DNA of 64,000 nucleotides from Achromobacter animicus (GTDB lineage Bacteria; Pseudomonadota; Gammaproteobacteria; Burkholderiales; Burkholderiaceae_B), in NCBI RefSeq assembly GCF_902859585.1, contig NZ_CADIJM010000001.1, positions 496,001 to 560,000 of the forward strand. The letters are read 5' to 3'. Positions 31,650 to 40,738 of the stretch are shown here, piece after piece (position 1 is the stretch's first letter; each line of letters starts with the position of its first letter). A program made the position numbers and the translations under genes. The notes below the pieces were generated by a model. The model saw nothing but the letters and a program-made list of their open reading frames with translations. It had not been told where the DNA came from and ran no database searches.

Positions 31650-31990
31650 GATGATGTTTTGTCGAGTTGGGCGGGGGAATTAGTCACGATAATGGAACCT
31701 TATCGCGAGTTATCTGCCGTTGATGTTGTATATCTTACATCGGACATATGATTTCGTACATTCTAGGCGAAAGATTTGCGTACATGCCGCTAGCGCGCAG
31801 GTCAGCAGGACGTCCGTGCTCTTCGAGACGATTGCGCCGCAAATATTCGGTGGAATTCGGTTAATCGCTGAGCAAATCACAAGACAGGCGCGGGCAGGAG
31901 GCTGCTGCCCCCTTCCCTCGCGACTTCGCAAAAGACCCAGTCGGCTGGCGCGCCGCGCCCGTCGCCAGAGTGTCGCCCGTTCGGTTCACC
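31650..31990. other. AT-rich region upstream of kfrA-like gene
   Basis: This 341-bp region between the kfrA-like start and the end of poxB holds no gene I can support. It is AT-rich from about 31,690 to 31,870. GATTTCGTACAT (31750-31761) and GATTTGCGTACAT (31773-31785) form a direct repeat about 23 bp apart, roughly 100-135 bp upstream of the kfrA-like start, which fits an operator. Confidence 0.5.
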
Positions 31991-33718
31991 TCACCGCCCC
32001 AGATTTGTCCTCGCCAATTCGATTACCTCGTCACCCCTGCCGTTCATGATGGCCTTCAGCATGTACAGCCCCAACCCTTTGGCCTGTTCGAGCTTTATCT
32101 TGGGCGGGACGATCAGCTCTTGCGACGAGGTCAACACGTCGACCAGCACCGGGCCGGGATGGGCAAGCGCTTCCTGCAGCGCGGCATCCAGGAATTCGGA
32201 CGATTCAACCCGGATGCCGCGTACGCCGACGGCTTCGGCCATGGCGGCGAAATTGGGGTTTTGCAGGTCGGTGCCGGTATCCAGGAACCCGGCCGCTTTC
32301 ATTTCCATGGAGACGAAGCCCAACGAGCCGTTGTTGAAGACGACGATCTTCACGGGAAGCTGCAACTGCGACAGCGACAGAAAATCTCCCATCATCATCG
32401 TGAACCCACCATCGCCGGACATGGAAATCACCTGCCGGCCCGGCGCCGCTGCCTGCGCGCCGATCGCCTGGAGCATGGCATTGGCCATGGAGCCGTGGTT
32501 GAAGGAACCCAGCAAGCGTCGCTTGCCGTTCATGGTGAGATATCTTGCCGCCCATACGGTGGGCGAACCGACTTCCGCCGCAAAGATGGCGTCGTCATCG
32601 GCCAATTCGTTGATGCGCCGGGCCAGATACTGGGGATGCAGCGGCCGGCCGGCGGGCGCGGGAGCGGCCAGGTTGTCGAGCTCTTTGCGGGAGTCCCGGT
32701 AATGCCGGAGCGCGGCGTCGAGGAAGGCGCTGTCCTGGCGGTCGTCCAGTTGCTCGAGCAACGCGGCGATGGTCTCGCCCACGTCGCCAGCAATACCCAA
32801 CGTCAGCGGCGCGCGCCGGCCCAGGGCGCTGGGATCGCGATCGACCTGCACGATCTTTGCGTGTTTGGGATAGAACGGGCGATACGGAAAGTCCGTGCCC
32901 AGCATCAGCAGCAGGTCGGCGTTCTCCATTGCGTGATAACCGGAAGAAAAGCCGATGAAGCCGGTCATACCGACGTCGCAAGGGTTGTCCCATTCGACGT
33001 GCTCTTTGCCGCGCAACGCATGGATGACAGGAGCCTTGAGCCGCTGGGCCAGCGCGACCACCGCATCGTGGCTGCCGGCGCAGCCGCTACCGGCCAGGAT
33101 CGACACCTTCCCTGCCCCGTTCAGCAGCTGGGCCAGCTCCTTCACTGCCGCCGCGTCCGGGCGGATGTGAGGAGGCGCCGGAGGCTGCGGCCACGAGTCC
33201 GGCACGTCCGAAGGCGCTGCAGCGAGCGCCACGTCGCCAGGTATCACCAGGACGGACACGCCTTGCCTGCCGACCGCCGTATTGATGGCGCGGGCCAGTA
33301 TTCCCGGAAGTTGCGCCGGGTTGGAGACAAGCTCGACGAAGTCGGAGCATTCCTTGAACAGGTCCTGCGGATGGGTTTCCTGGAAATATCCCAACCCGAT
33401 CTCGGACGACGGAATGTGGGCGGCGATGGCCAGCACGGGGACGCGGCTGCGCTGGCAGTCGAACAGGCCGTTGATCAGGTGCAGATTCCCGGGTCCGCAA
33501 CTGCCGGCGCATACCGCCAGCGTGCCGGTGATGGCAGCTTCTGCGCCGGCGGCGAAAGCCGCGGTCTCTTCGTGGCGGGTGTGCATCCACTCGATCCGGC
33601 CCATCCTGCGAAGGCTGTCGTTCAGTCCATTGAGACTGTCGCCTGTCACGCCCCAGATGCGGCGGACGCCAACTTCAGCAAGCACTTTGACAAGATAGTC
33701 TGCGACGGTTGCGGCCAT
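31991..33718 (-). CDS. poxB: Pyruvate dehydrogenase (quinone), PoxB family
   Basis: A 575-residue thiamine diphosphate enzyme of the PoxB family. The N-terminal domain has the catalytic Glu region ([16 protein letters not shown]), the middle domain binds FAD, and the C-terminal domain has the ThDP motif [17 protein letters not shown] through [10 protein letters not shown]. The ending [20 protein letters not shown] matches the membrane-binding tail region of E. coli PoxB. It converts pyruvate to acetate and CO2 and passes electrons to ubiquinone at the inner membrane. Met12 of the longest frame (33718) is the start because AAGGAG precedes it. It appears to be a single-gene unit. Confidence 0.92.
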   Translation of the reverse strand: MAATVADYLVKVLAEVGVRRIWGVTGDSLNGLNDSLRRMGRIEWMHTRHEETAAFAAGAEAAITGTLAVCAGSCGPGNLHLINGLFDCQRSRVPVLAIAAHIPSSEIGLGYFQETHPQDLFKECSDFVELVSNPAQLPGILARAINTAVGRQGVSVLVIPGDVALAAAPSDVPDSWPQPPAPPHIRPDAAAVKELAQLLNGAGKVSILAGSGCAGSHDAVVALAQRLKAPVIHALRGKEHVEWDNPCDVGMTGFIGFSSGYHAMENADLLLMLGTDFPYRPFYPKHAKIVQVDRDPSALGRRAPLTLGIAGDVGETIAALLEQLDDRQDSAFLDAALRHYRDSRKELDNLAAPAPAGRPLHPQYLARRINELADDDAIFAAEVGSPTVWAARYLTMNGKRRLLGSFNHGSMANAMLQAIGAQAAAPGRQVISMSGDGGFTMMMGDFLSLSQLQLPVKIVVFNNGSLGFVSMEMKAAGFLDTGTDLQNPNFAAMAEAVGVRGIRVESSEFLDAALQEALAHPGPVLVDVLTSSQELIVPPKIKLEQAKGLGLYMLKAIMNGRGDEVIELARTNLGR

Positions 33719-33937
33719 GGATTGCTCCTTGAAGGAACGCCGCCGGGACACTTACCGCTACGGTTTGCCCTAGCGTCGGAAGTTGACTTGCGTGCGGGAA
33801 ATCGTAGCACCGCGCCCGGCGCCATGCGCAACGGCCGGACGCCGGTAGCCGCACGCTCACCGGCTAACATGACGGGATTATTCGACTGTTTTATTACCAA
33901 AACCTAAGGGACGGCCAACTGCCGTGGGCGCGGAAAC

Positions 33938-35056
33938 ATGAATGATTTGCCTGGCATGGCCCCGGCGCTGACAGCCGCCTTGGCGCCGCTGGATCCGGAC
34001 ACGCTCGACAGCCACGCCGACGCCGCCGTGCGCGACCTGCTGCGCGAAGGCAGTTCGGCCAACACGGCATCAAGCTACCGCGCGGCGATCCGATACTGGT
34101 CGGCATGGTTCGGGTTGCGGTATGGCAAGGCCTTCGCCTTGCCGGTGTCCGAGGCCGCGGTCATTCAGTTCGTGGTGGACCACGCGCAACGGTCTTCCGA
34201 TACCGGCCTGGAGTGGGAGCTGCCGCTGGCTCTGGACCGGGAACTGGTGCGGCTGAAGGCGAAAGGCAAGCTTGGCGCGCCGAGCCTGAACACGCTGCTG
34301 CAGCGCTTGTCCGTGCTGTCCAAGGCGCATGAGTTGCTGGGGCACCCGAACCCCTGTCGCGGCGCCGCTGTGCGAGAGCTGGTGTCCAAGACCCGCCGGG
34401 CCTATGCCCGCCGAGGCGTGGCGCCCGCCCGCAAAGAGGCGCTGACGCGCGAACCGCTTGAAGCCATGCTGGACACCTGCGACGACTCGTTGCGCGGTAA
34501 GCGGGACCGTGCGCTGCTGCTGTTCGCCTGGGCGAGCGGCGGCCGCCGCCGCTCGGAGGTGGTGCGCGCCACGATGGAAAACACCCGCCGCACGGGCGAT
34601 GGCTATCTTTATACGATGGCGCATTCCAAAACCAACCAGACGGGCGCCGTCCGGGCGCAGGACCAGAAGCCGATCCTGGGCAAGGCTGCTGAGGCGCTGG
34701 CCGACTGGCTGGCAGCCAGCGGCGTTCAGCAAGGGCCGATCTTCAGGCGGGTCCGGCGCGGCGATGTCGTGGGCGAGCCGCTGGCGGCCGCGGCCGTGCG
34801 CGATATCGTGCTGGAACGCAGCCGGCTGGCAGGGCTGGACGGCGCGTTTTCTGCGCACAGCCTGCGCTCGGGGTTTGTGACAGAAGCCGGCCGGCGCAAC
34901 GTGCCGCTGGGCGACACCATGGCGATGACCGGCCACGCCAGCGTGGCGACGGTGATGGGGTACTTCCGGGCCGGGGCGGCGGCGCAATCGCCCGCGGCGC
35001 GCCTGCTGGACGACCCGCCTGCCCCAGACCTACAGGATCCGCGCAACCTGCCGTAA
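33938..35056 (+). CDS. Tyrosine-type site-specific recombinase
   Basis: A 372-residue recombinase. Residues about 25-150 form the helical core-binding domain; about 170-355 the catalytic domain. The active-site set is visible: Arg204/205 in ASGGRRRSEVVR, Lys231, His307 and Arg310 in AHSLRSGF, His333 in TGHASVATV and the nucleophile Tyr342 in MGYFRAG. It should cut and rejoin DNA through a phosphotyrosine link. No phage, transposon or attachment-site duplication is visible nearby, so it is an orphan, lying between poxB and a diguanylate cyclase. Its DNA target is unknown. Confidence 0.9.
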   Translation: MNDLPGMAPALTAALAPLDPDTLDSHADAAVRDLLREGSSANTASSYRAAIRYWSAWFGLRYGKAFALPVSEAAVIQFVVDHAQRSSDTGLEWELPLALDRELVRLKAKGKLGAPSLNTLLQRLSVLSKAHELLGHPNPCRGAAVRELVSKTRRAYARRGVAPARKEALTREPLEAMLDTCDDSLRGKRDRALLLFAWASGGRRRSEVVRATMENTRRTGDGYLYTMAHSKTNQTGAVRAQDQKPILGKAAEALADWLAASGVQQGPIFRRVRRGDVVGEPLAAAAVRDIVLERSRLAGLDGAFSAHSLRSGFVTEAGRRNVPLGDTMAMTGHASVATVMGYFRAGAAAQSPAARLLDDPPAPDLQDPRNLP

Positions 35057-35168
35057 TGGAGGCAGTGACTCTACAATCACTGCGCTCCGGCCCTCGTCCC
35101 GACCGATATCCTTCGAATCAACGGTAAGCGCCCGGACCCCTGGCTCGTCCCCTGCCCGTTCCGATCCC

Positions 35169-36719
35169 ATGCAAATCAATCTCCGCGGGCTTGTGCTTGC
35201 GCTCACCGTCTTCAGCGCCATCGCCGCCACGGCCAATGCCCTGTATGCAAGCTATCGCGTGCAGCGGGAGCAATTGATCGAGAACACGCTCGAATCGAAC
35301 CGCGTCTATGCGACGAAGCTGGCCGAAGGCGCGGCCAGTTTTCTGCGATCGGCGCAGCAGCAGTTGGGATACAGCGCCCGGCACATGCCCGATTTGATGG
35401 CGTCCCCGGATCGCCTGGCTGCCGAAGTGATGCGCGTGCAGCAACAGACGGACAGCTTCAACTCGGTGGGCGTGGTGGGCGCGGACGGCACCATCCTGGC
35501 CACCACGGCGTCTTTCCGCAACTTTCTGGGCGTGCAGGTCGACAGCCCCGGCAGCCGCGCCGCCTTGAGCAAACGCCAGCCCATGATCAGCAAGCCGTAC
35601 GTGTCCATCGCGGGCAATCTGCTGATCAATGTCACGCACCCGATCTTTTCGAACGACGGCGTCTACATGGGGTACGTCGGGGGCACAATCTACCTGCGTA
35701 ATGAAAGCGCGTTGAACGAGCTGCTGGGCAAGCATCACTACCACGACGGATCGTATCTGTATGTGGTGGATGGCGATGGACAGCTTCTCTATCACACCGA
35801 TCCCGCGCGCGTCGGCGAAATAGTCCTGACGAATCCGGTGGTCGCCTCGGTGATCAAGGGCAATACCGGCGCAATGCGCGTCATCAATACCAAGGGCGTC
35901 GACATGCTGGCCGGGTACGCGCCGGTACCCATCAGCGGCTGGGGCGTGGTGGCGCAGCGCCCCGCCCAGGTCACGCTGGAACCGATCCACGACCTGATCT
36001 GGGCGTTGCTGGGCTATGCCGCGCCGCTGGCGGTGGCCTTCCTGCTGGCCATCTGGTGGTGCGCCCGCATGATTTCGCTGCCGCTGTCGCAACTGGCCAC
36101 GAACGTGGAGCATCAGGACGTATCCGTGGCGATGCAGCGCGTGCAGTCGGTGAAGGCCTGGTACTTCGAGGCCGAACGGCTCAAGCGCGCCGTGATGGCC
36201 AGCTTCACCAGCCTGCAGGACAAGATCGGCAAACTGAACCTGGCGAGCATCACGGACCCGCTGACCGGGCTGCGCAACCGACGCGGCACGCAGGACGCGG
36301 TGGACCAGATGCAGGCCGGCAGCACGCCGTTTTCGGTGGTGGCGCTGGATATCGATCACTTCAAGCGCATCAACGACACCTACGGCCACAACGTCGGCGA
36401 CGAGGTGATTCGCGATATGGCGCAGATCATGCGTGAATGTTCGCGGCCGTCGGACGTGCTGTGCCGCAATGGCGGTGAGGAGTTCCTGATCCTGTTGCCC
36501 GGCGTGGCGGCGCGGGAGGCGGTGAATGTGGCCGAGCGGCTGCGGGCGCATATTGCAGAACGGCCATTGCACGGCGCCAACCGCGTGACGGTATCGGCGG
36601 GCGTGGCCCAGTGGCCGTCGACGGGGCCGGACGTGGATGAGACGTTCCGGGCGGCCGACGCGGCGTTGTATGTGGCCAAGCAGCAGGGGCGCAATCGCGT
36701 CGTCATGCACGAGGCGTGA
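35169..36719 (+). CDS. Membrane diguanylate cyclase with extracellular Cache-like sensor
   Basis: A 516-residue protein with transmembrane segments at about 7-27 and 278-298 and a periplasmic double-Cache-like domain between them (VGVVGADGTILATTASFRNF and YLYVVDGDGQLLYHTDPARV). The cytoplasmic GGDEF domain has the active-site sequence GGEEF (435-439) and an intact inhibitory RxxD site (Arg426-Asp429) five residues upstream. It should make cyclic di-GMP from GTP with product feedback, in response to a periplasmic small molecule. It follows the recombinase by 112 bp and precedes a second cyclase on the same strand. Confidence 0.92.
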   Translation: MQINLRGLVLALTVFSAIAATANALYASYRVQREQLIENTLESNRVYATKLAEGAASFLRSAQQQLGYSARHMPDLMASPDRLAAEVMRVQQQTDSFNSVGVVGADGTILATTASFRNFLGVQVDSPGSRAALSKRQPMISKPYVSIAGNLLINVTHPIFSNDGVYMGYVGGTIYLRNESALNELLGKHHYHDGSYLYVVDGDGQLLYHTDPARVGEIVLTNPVVASVIKGNTGAMRVINTKGVDMLAGYAPVPISGWGVVAQRPAQVTLEPIHDLIWALLGYAAPLAVAFLLAIWWCARMISLPLSQLATNVEHQDVSVAMQRVQSVKAWYFEAERLKRAVMASFTSLQDKIGKLNLASITDPLTGLRNRRGTQDAVDQMQAGSTPFSVVALDIDHFKRINDTYGHNVGDEVIRDMAQIMRECSRPSDVLCRNGGEEFLILLPGVAAREAVNVAERLRAHIAERPLHGANRVTVSAGVAQWPSTGPDVDETFRAADAALYVAKQQGRNRVVMHEA

Positions 36720-36990
36720 AGCCCGGCAGGTGAATTCGCCGTGGCGGCGCCAAGCCGCAGCGGCTCGGAATCAGGATCCAGGTGCGGGTTCCAGCAAGAG
36801 GCCTGGGCAGATATGACACCGTGACTGGCCGGCGCAAGGTTTCGCAGAAAACCGCAATTAACCGCATTGCAGCGAAATATTCTTGCCCGCATAAATTGAA
36901 ATCAGGCGGAATCTGCCAAAACCCCAATATCAGCAAGGGCAATTACAGTATTCTGCGCAGCTTCGACTTTGCCTGGACCTGCACGCCGAG

Positions 36991-38745
36991 ATGTTGCGCC
37001 CCGCCGTCGCGCCAAAATCCCTGGAACGTCATTTCATCGCGCTGGCTGTAGGCGTTCTGTTGCTGGTGTCGGTGCTTGCCGGCATCCTGCTGTACCAGAA
37101 CTGGCAGTCGTACGGCGCGGCGTCGCAGGCGCGGCAGACATTTGCCTCGGTGCGCGCGACGATCCGCGTCATGGAGCGAGCCTCCGCCGAACGAGGCCCC
37201 ATGAACGCCGCGCTGGGATCTGCCCTGCCCGTGCCGCCGGAGGTCATGGCATCGCTGGCCGCGGCTCGGACACGCACGGACAGCTTGATCGAGGCGCTGC
37301 TGGCGCTGCATGCCGGCCCCGACGGCAAAGCCAAGCGCGGCGAGATCCAACGCATACGCCTGGCGCTAGCCGAAGCGCGCCAGGACGTCGACCGACTGAT
37401 CGCCGCCCCGCGCGATCAGCGATCCGGCCAGATGCTGTGGGACGCGGTCAGCGCCATGGTGCGCATCATTCCGCAATGGCAGGCGAGCCTGGCCGCCAAC
37501 GCGGGGCTGGTCATGCGCAGCGAAGCCAATGCGCCCAGCCTATTAACGCTGGCACTGCTGGCCAGCGAGCTGCGCGAACAGGCCGGCCTGCTCGGTTCCA
37601 CCTACACGCCCGCTTTAAGCCAGCGCCGGCAGTTGACCGACGAGGAACAGTTCCGTATCGAACGCGTGCTCGGCAGGATCGACGAGTTGCACGCGCTGAT
37701 CAGGGCTCGGATGGCGACACATCCGGATGTGCGGGCGAGCGAGGTGTATGCGCGGATGGAAGCGCGCTACTTTGGCGAAGGCCTGGCCTACCTTGACGAT
37801 GTGCGCGAGCAGGCATCGCGGCAGTGGGACGAAGCCTCTGTCTCGACTGGCGATCTGGCCGCGGCGTATGTGCCGATGATGGGCGCCATCACCGAGTTCC
37901 GCGACGTGCTGCTGGACGAGATGGAACGTCACATCGACGCGCACCGCATGTCAGCGGCCCGATTGCTTGCCGTGACCCTGGCGGCGACCGCCCTGCTCGT
38001 GGCGGCGCTGGCCGTGGCGCTGGTGCAATTCCGCAAGCGCGTGATCCAGCCTTTTGCGCTGGCCACGCGCATCATCGGATCAATCGCCAGCGGGTCGACG
38101 CCGGCCAAGATTCCACCGGGCAAATACCATGGCGAAGTCGAGGAGGTCTTTAATGCGCTGCGCGTGTTGAAGGAAAACGCCGCGGCGCGCAAGCGCCTTG
38201 AGACGGAGCGCGACCGGCTGATTGCGGACTTGGCGCATACCGCCGAAACGGACTACCTGACTGGACTGTTGAACCGGCGCGCCTTCGAGAAGCGGTTTGA
38301 GGCGGCGTGCGCCCATTGGGACGAAAGCCAGCCGATGCTGGCCTTCATCCTGTTCGATATCGACCACTTCAAGACCATCAATGACACGTACGGCCATGCG
38401 AGCGGCGACCTGGCGCTCAAGGCCGTGGCCGATCTATGCCGCACAGTCTGGCGTCAGTCAGATGTGGTCGCGCGCGTGGGCGGAGAGGAATTTGCCGTGC
38501 TGTGCCGCACGCGCGGCGCGCAGCAGGCGCTGGAGATGGCGGAACGGATGCGTGCAAGCATCGGCGCAAGCACCGTCACGTCGGAAAGCGGCGCCACGTT
38601 TGGCCTGACGGCCAGCTTCGGCGTGGCATGCATTTCCTGGAGCCATGCGGAATCCGTCAGCGGCCTTTTCCGTGCCGCTGACGAACTCTTGTATCTGGCG
38701 AAATTGAACGGGCGCAATCAGGTCCAGCAACGCACCCTGGGATGA
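36991..38745 (+). CDS. Membrane diguanylate cyclase with helical periplasmic sensor and HAMP-like region
   Basis: A 584-residue protein. Transmembrane segments at about 15-37 and 325-347 flank a helical periplasmic domain rich in Arg, Ala and Glu that resembles nitrate/nitrite-type or four-helix sensors, though I cannot name it. A HAMP-like linker and a short coiled coil (ALRVLKENAAARKRLETERD) lead to a GGDEF domain with GGEEF at 497-501 and an RxxD inhibitory site (RQSD) five residues before. It should synthesise cyclic di-GMP. It is 271 bp after the first cyclase. A set of tandem and inverted repeats follows its stop. Confidence 0.9.
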   Translation: MLRPAVAPKSLERHFIALAVGVLLLVSVLAGILLYQNWQSYGAASQARQTFASVRATIRVMERASAERGPMNAALGSALPVPPEVMASLAAARTRTDSLIEALLALHAGPDGKAKRGEIQRIRLALAEARQDVDRLIAAPRDQRSGQMLWDAVSAMVRIIPQWQASLAANAGLVMRSEANAPSLLTLALLASELREQAGLLGSTYTPALSQRRQLTDEEQFRIERVLGRIDELHALIRARMATHPDVRASEVYARMEARYFGEGLAYLDDVREQASRQWDEASVSTGDLAAAYVPMMGAITEFRDVLLDEMERHIDAHRMSAARLLAVTLAATALLVAALAVALVQFRKRVIQPFALATRIIGSIASGSTPAKIPPGKYHGEVEEVFNALRVLKENAAARKRLETERDRLIADLAHTAETDYLTGLLNRRAFEKRFEAACAHWDESQPMLAFILFDIDHFKTINDTYGHASGDLALKAVADLCRTVWRQSDVVARVGGEEFAVLCRTRGAQQALEMAERMRASIGASTVTSESGATFGLTASFGVACISWSHAESVSGLFRAADELLYLAKLNGRNQVQQRTLG

Positions 38746-38758
38746 CACCGTTTCTGGC

Positions 38759-38834
38759 GGCCCGGAAGTTTAGCGGCCCGGAAGCTAGACGGCCCAGAAG
38801 CTTGACGGCGGCTGGGCCGTCTAGCTTCTGGGCC
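38759..38834. repeat. Three tandem 16-bp units plus an inverted copy (hairpin)
   Basis: Units at 38759-38774, 38775-38790 and 38791-38806 follow the pattern GGCCCGGAAGCTAGAC with small changes. An inverted copy, GGCCGTCTAGCTTCTGGGCC, occupies 38815-38834. The inverted copy can pair almost perfectly with either the second or the third unit, giving alternative long hairpins. It begins 14 bp after the cyclase stop, so it may act as a terminator although no T tract follows. Confidence 0.75.
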
Positions 38835-38902
38835 GATGGGCGATGCGCTCAGCGGATTACCTGACTACTGCTACCTGCAGCGCGGATTGCCCGATTGCCG
38901 GA

Positions 38903-39058
38903 TTACGACTTGACGCGTGAAACGTCGGCCTGCTTGGAGGTCTCGGCGCTACGGGAAGGCGCGTCGTGACGGTCGGACTGCTTGTTGGATTCGGGCGCTT
39001 TCCAATTCAGCGGGGGGATCTCGAAGCTTCCCTTCTTGGCAGTCAATTGATGAGTCAT
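38903..39058 (-). CDS. Small hydrophilic protein, 51 residues
   Basis: A 51-residue protein beginning MTHQLTAKKGSFEIPPLNWK and ending in KQADVSRVKS. It is rich in Lys, Ser, Asp and Arg with no hydrophobic segment, so it is probably cytoplasmic and partly disordered. An AGGAG lies seven bases before this ATG; an earlier in-frame ATG two codons upstream is too close to it. The clean ribosome binding site and a Trp-containing N-terminal half followed by a charged tail argue for a real gene. No family recognised. It is convergent with the second cyclase. Confidence 0.6.
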   Translation of the reverse strand: MTHQLTAKKGSFEIPPLNWKAPESNKQSDRHDAPSRSAETSKQADVSRVKS

Positions 39059-39389
39059 AAGCATGCTCCTGGACAGGCACATGGCTTCCCCCGCCGAGCA
39101 CCATGCACAGATTCTGGCGGGCCATGAATGCCGCGGGTGCGGGGGAGCATTCAGAAAGCAGGCGGCGCCGGGAAGAGGTATTGGCAGTTTTATTGTTTTT
39201 TTGCCGATAGATAAAAGATTTTAGCCCAAAGTTGACAGAAATAGCAAGCAGGAGTACCAGATGCCGTTTGCTCGCGGCATCCATCCGATGCCGCGCGGTG
39301 CTGGCAACGACCCAAAACTGCAAGTGATTGACTTTGGAGAATGATCGTTCTACCATCTGCCCATCGCAGATAGAACGATCATTCCCCTT
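39059..39389. other. Intergenic region between small gene and tetR
   Basis: This 331-bp divergent region is AT-rich around 39,185-39,250, including a TTTTATTGTTTTTTT run that could serve a leftward promoter. A 27-codon frame at 39261-39344 has a good ribosome binding site but no other support. The TetR operator pair lies at its right end (39339-39384). Confidence 0.5.
39339..39384. promoter_or_regulatory. TetR operator pair
   Basis: GAATGATCGTTCTA (39339-39352) and TAGAACGATCATTC (39371-39384) are perfect 14-bp inverted copies. Each is itself nearly palindromic around TGATCG/CGATCA, a core common to TetR-family operators. The right copy ends five bases before the tetR ATG, so tight autorepression is likely. 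Inner arms ATCTGC and GCAGAT extend the symmetry. Confidence 0.8.
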
Positions 39390-39968
39390 ATGTCCGATAC
39401 CGCCCTTACCCCCGCCTCCGACGTGCATGAAAAGCTGCTGCGCGCCACCGAACATCTGATCTATGGCGGCGGTATCAATGCCACCGGCATGGACCTCATC
39501 GTCAAGACCTCTGGCGTATCCCGCAAGACCATCTACAACCACTACGGCACGAAGGAAGTCCTGGTTGCCGCTGCACTGACGGCCCGCGACGAGCGTTGGA
39601 TGCAGTGGTTCATCGACGCCACGACCCGCGCGCCCTCGCCGCGTGCGCGCCTTCTGTCCATCTTCGATGCGCTGCGCGAATGGTTCGCGTCGGACGGCTT
39701 TCGCGGCTGCGCGTTCATCAACGCCGCCGGCGAAATCGGCGACGCGGACAGCCCGATCCGCGCGGTAGCCCGGCGCCACAAGGAACGTCTGCTTGCCCAC
39801 GTGCTGTCGCTGGTGCAGGCCGCGGGCCTGCCGCACGCCGATGAGCGCGCGCGCCAATTGCTCGTGCTGATCGACGGTGCGATTGCCGTGGCCATGGTCA
39901 CGGGCGATGCGTCCATCACCGACAGCGCCGAACGCGCCGCGCAGGCGCTGCTAGACGCGGATTGCTGA
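39390..39968 (+). CDS. TetR family transcriptional regulator
   Basis: A 192-residue repressor. The N-terminal helix-turn-helix is LIYGGGINATGMDLIVKTSG followed by VSRKTIYNHYGTKEVLVAAAL, standard for the family; the rest is a helical ligand-binding domain. Proteins of this length and sequence style often respond to electrophiles or aromatic compounds, but the ligand cannot be read. A perfect inverted repeat lies immediately upstream. It precedes the DUF1348 gene by 54 bp on the same strand, so both are probably repressed together. Confidence 0.9.
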   Translation: MSDTALTPASDVHEKLLRATEHLIYGGGINATGMDLIVKTSGVSRKTIYNHYGTKEVLVAAALTARDERWMQWFIDATTRAPSPRARLLSIFDALREWFASDGFRGCAFINAAGEIGDADSPIRAVARRHKERLLAHVLSLVQAAGLPHADERARQLLVLIDGAIAVAMVTGDASITDSAERAAQALLDADC

Positions 39969-40022
39969 GTCCACGCCCTCCTCTTGCTTTTTTCCACCCC
40001 CCCTGTCCATGAGGCCCTTGCC

Positions 40023-40502
40023 ATGACGACCCCCTCCGAAGTCCGCCCGCCCCTTCCCCCCTTCACGCACGAAAGCGCCATCCAGAAAGTGCGCCTGGCC
40101 GAAGACGGCTGGAACAGCCGCGATCCCGACAAGGTTTCGCTGGCCTACAGCCTGGACACGCACTGGCGCAACCGCGCCGAGTTCGCAACGAACCGCGAGG
40201 AAGCGCGTGCGTTTCTGGCGCGCAAATGGGCGCGCGAGCTGGACTACCGCCTGATCAAGGAGCTGTGGGCCTACAACGGCAACCGCATCGCGGTGCGCTA
40301 TGCCTACGAATGGCATGACGATTCGGGCAACTGGTTCCGTTCGTATGGCAACGAGAACTGGGAGTTCAACGAAGACGGCCTGATGTTCAACCGCTATGCG
40401 TGCATCAACGACATGCCGATCAAGGAAGCGGACCGCAAGTTCCATTGGCCGCTGGGACGCCGTCCCGACGATCATCCGGGGCTGTCGGAACTGGGCCTGT
40501 AG
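40023..40502 (+). CDS. DUF1348 family protein (NTF2-like fold)
   Basis: A 159-residue protein of the DUF1348 family, which has an NTF2-like cone fold. Recognisable pieces are [48 protein letters not shown] and [18 protein letters not shown]. It has no signal peptide. Enzymatic function is unproven. GAGG precedes the ATG at 40023. It is the second gene of the tetR unit and is followed by a strong stem-loop. Confidence 0.87.
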   Translation: MTTPSEVRPPLPPFTHESAIQKVRLAEDGWNSRDPDKVSLAYSLDTHWRNRAEFATNREEARAFLARKWARELDYRLIKELWAYNGNRIAVRYAYEWHDDSGNWFRSYGNENWEFNEDGLMFNRYACINDMPIKEADRKFHWPLGRRPDDHPGLSELGL

Positions 40503-40518
40503 TACCCATCAATACGCA

Positions 40519-40545
40519 TGCGCGCATGTGATCCGCATGCGCGCA
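40519..40545 (+). terminator. Stem-loop terminator after DUF1348 gene
   Basis: TGCGCGCATG (40519-40528) and CATGCGCGCA (40536-40545) are perfect 10-bp inverted arms with a 7-base loop. It begins 17 bp after the stop. A modest CTTTTC follows, so it is probably a terminator for the tetR unit. Confidence 0.6.
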
Positions 40546-40738
40546 ACGCCCGCTTTTCGGTTGAAAAAGGCCTAGGGATTTCCCCCGGTTTCGTGGCGAT
40601 ACGCACACCCGCGCGCAACTTTCGCGAACCTTGAAAGGTGAACGGAAGTTTGGATTTTTAGACTCCCGCATTCATTGCAGTGTCAGCTTTTGTTCAGACC
40701 GCAGTCAGACATAAGCACAACAACGGGAGGAAAAGACC

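Noticed and set aside
33719-35168. Prophage or integron around the tyrosine recombinase.
   Set aside because: No phage structural genes, cassette array, tRNA target or flanking direct repeats are visible.
39261-39344. 27-codon frame with a CAGGAG ribosome binding site upstream of tetR.
   Set aside because: Too short to judge, overlaps the TetR operator, and no sign of a protein family; kept only as a note.
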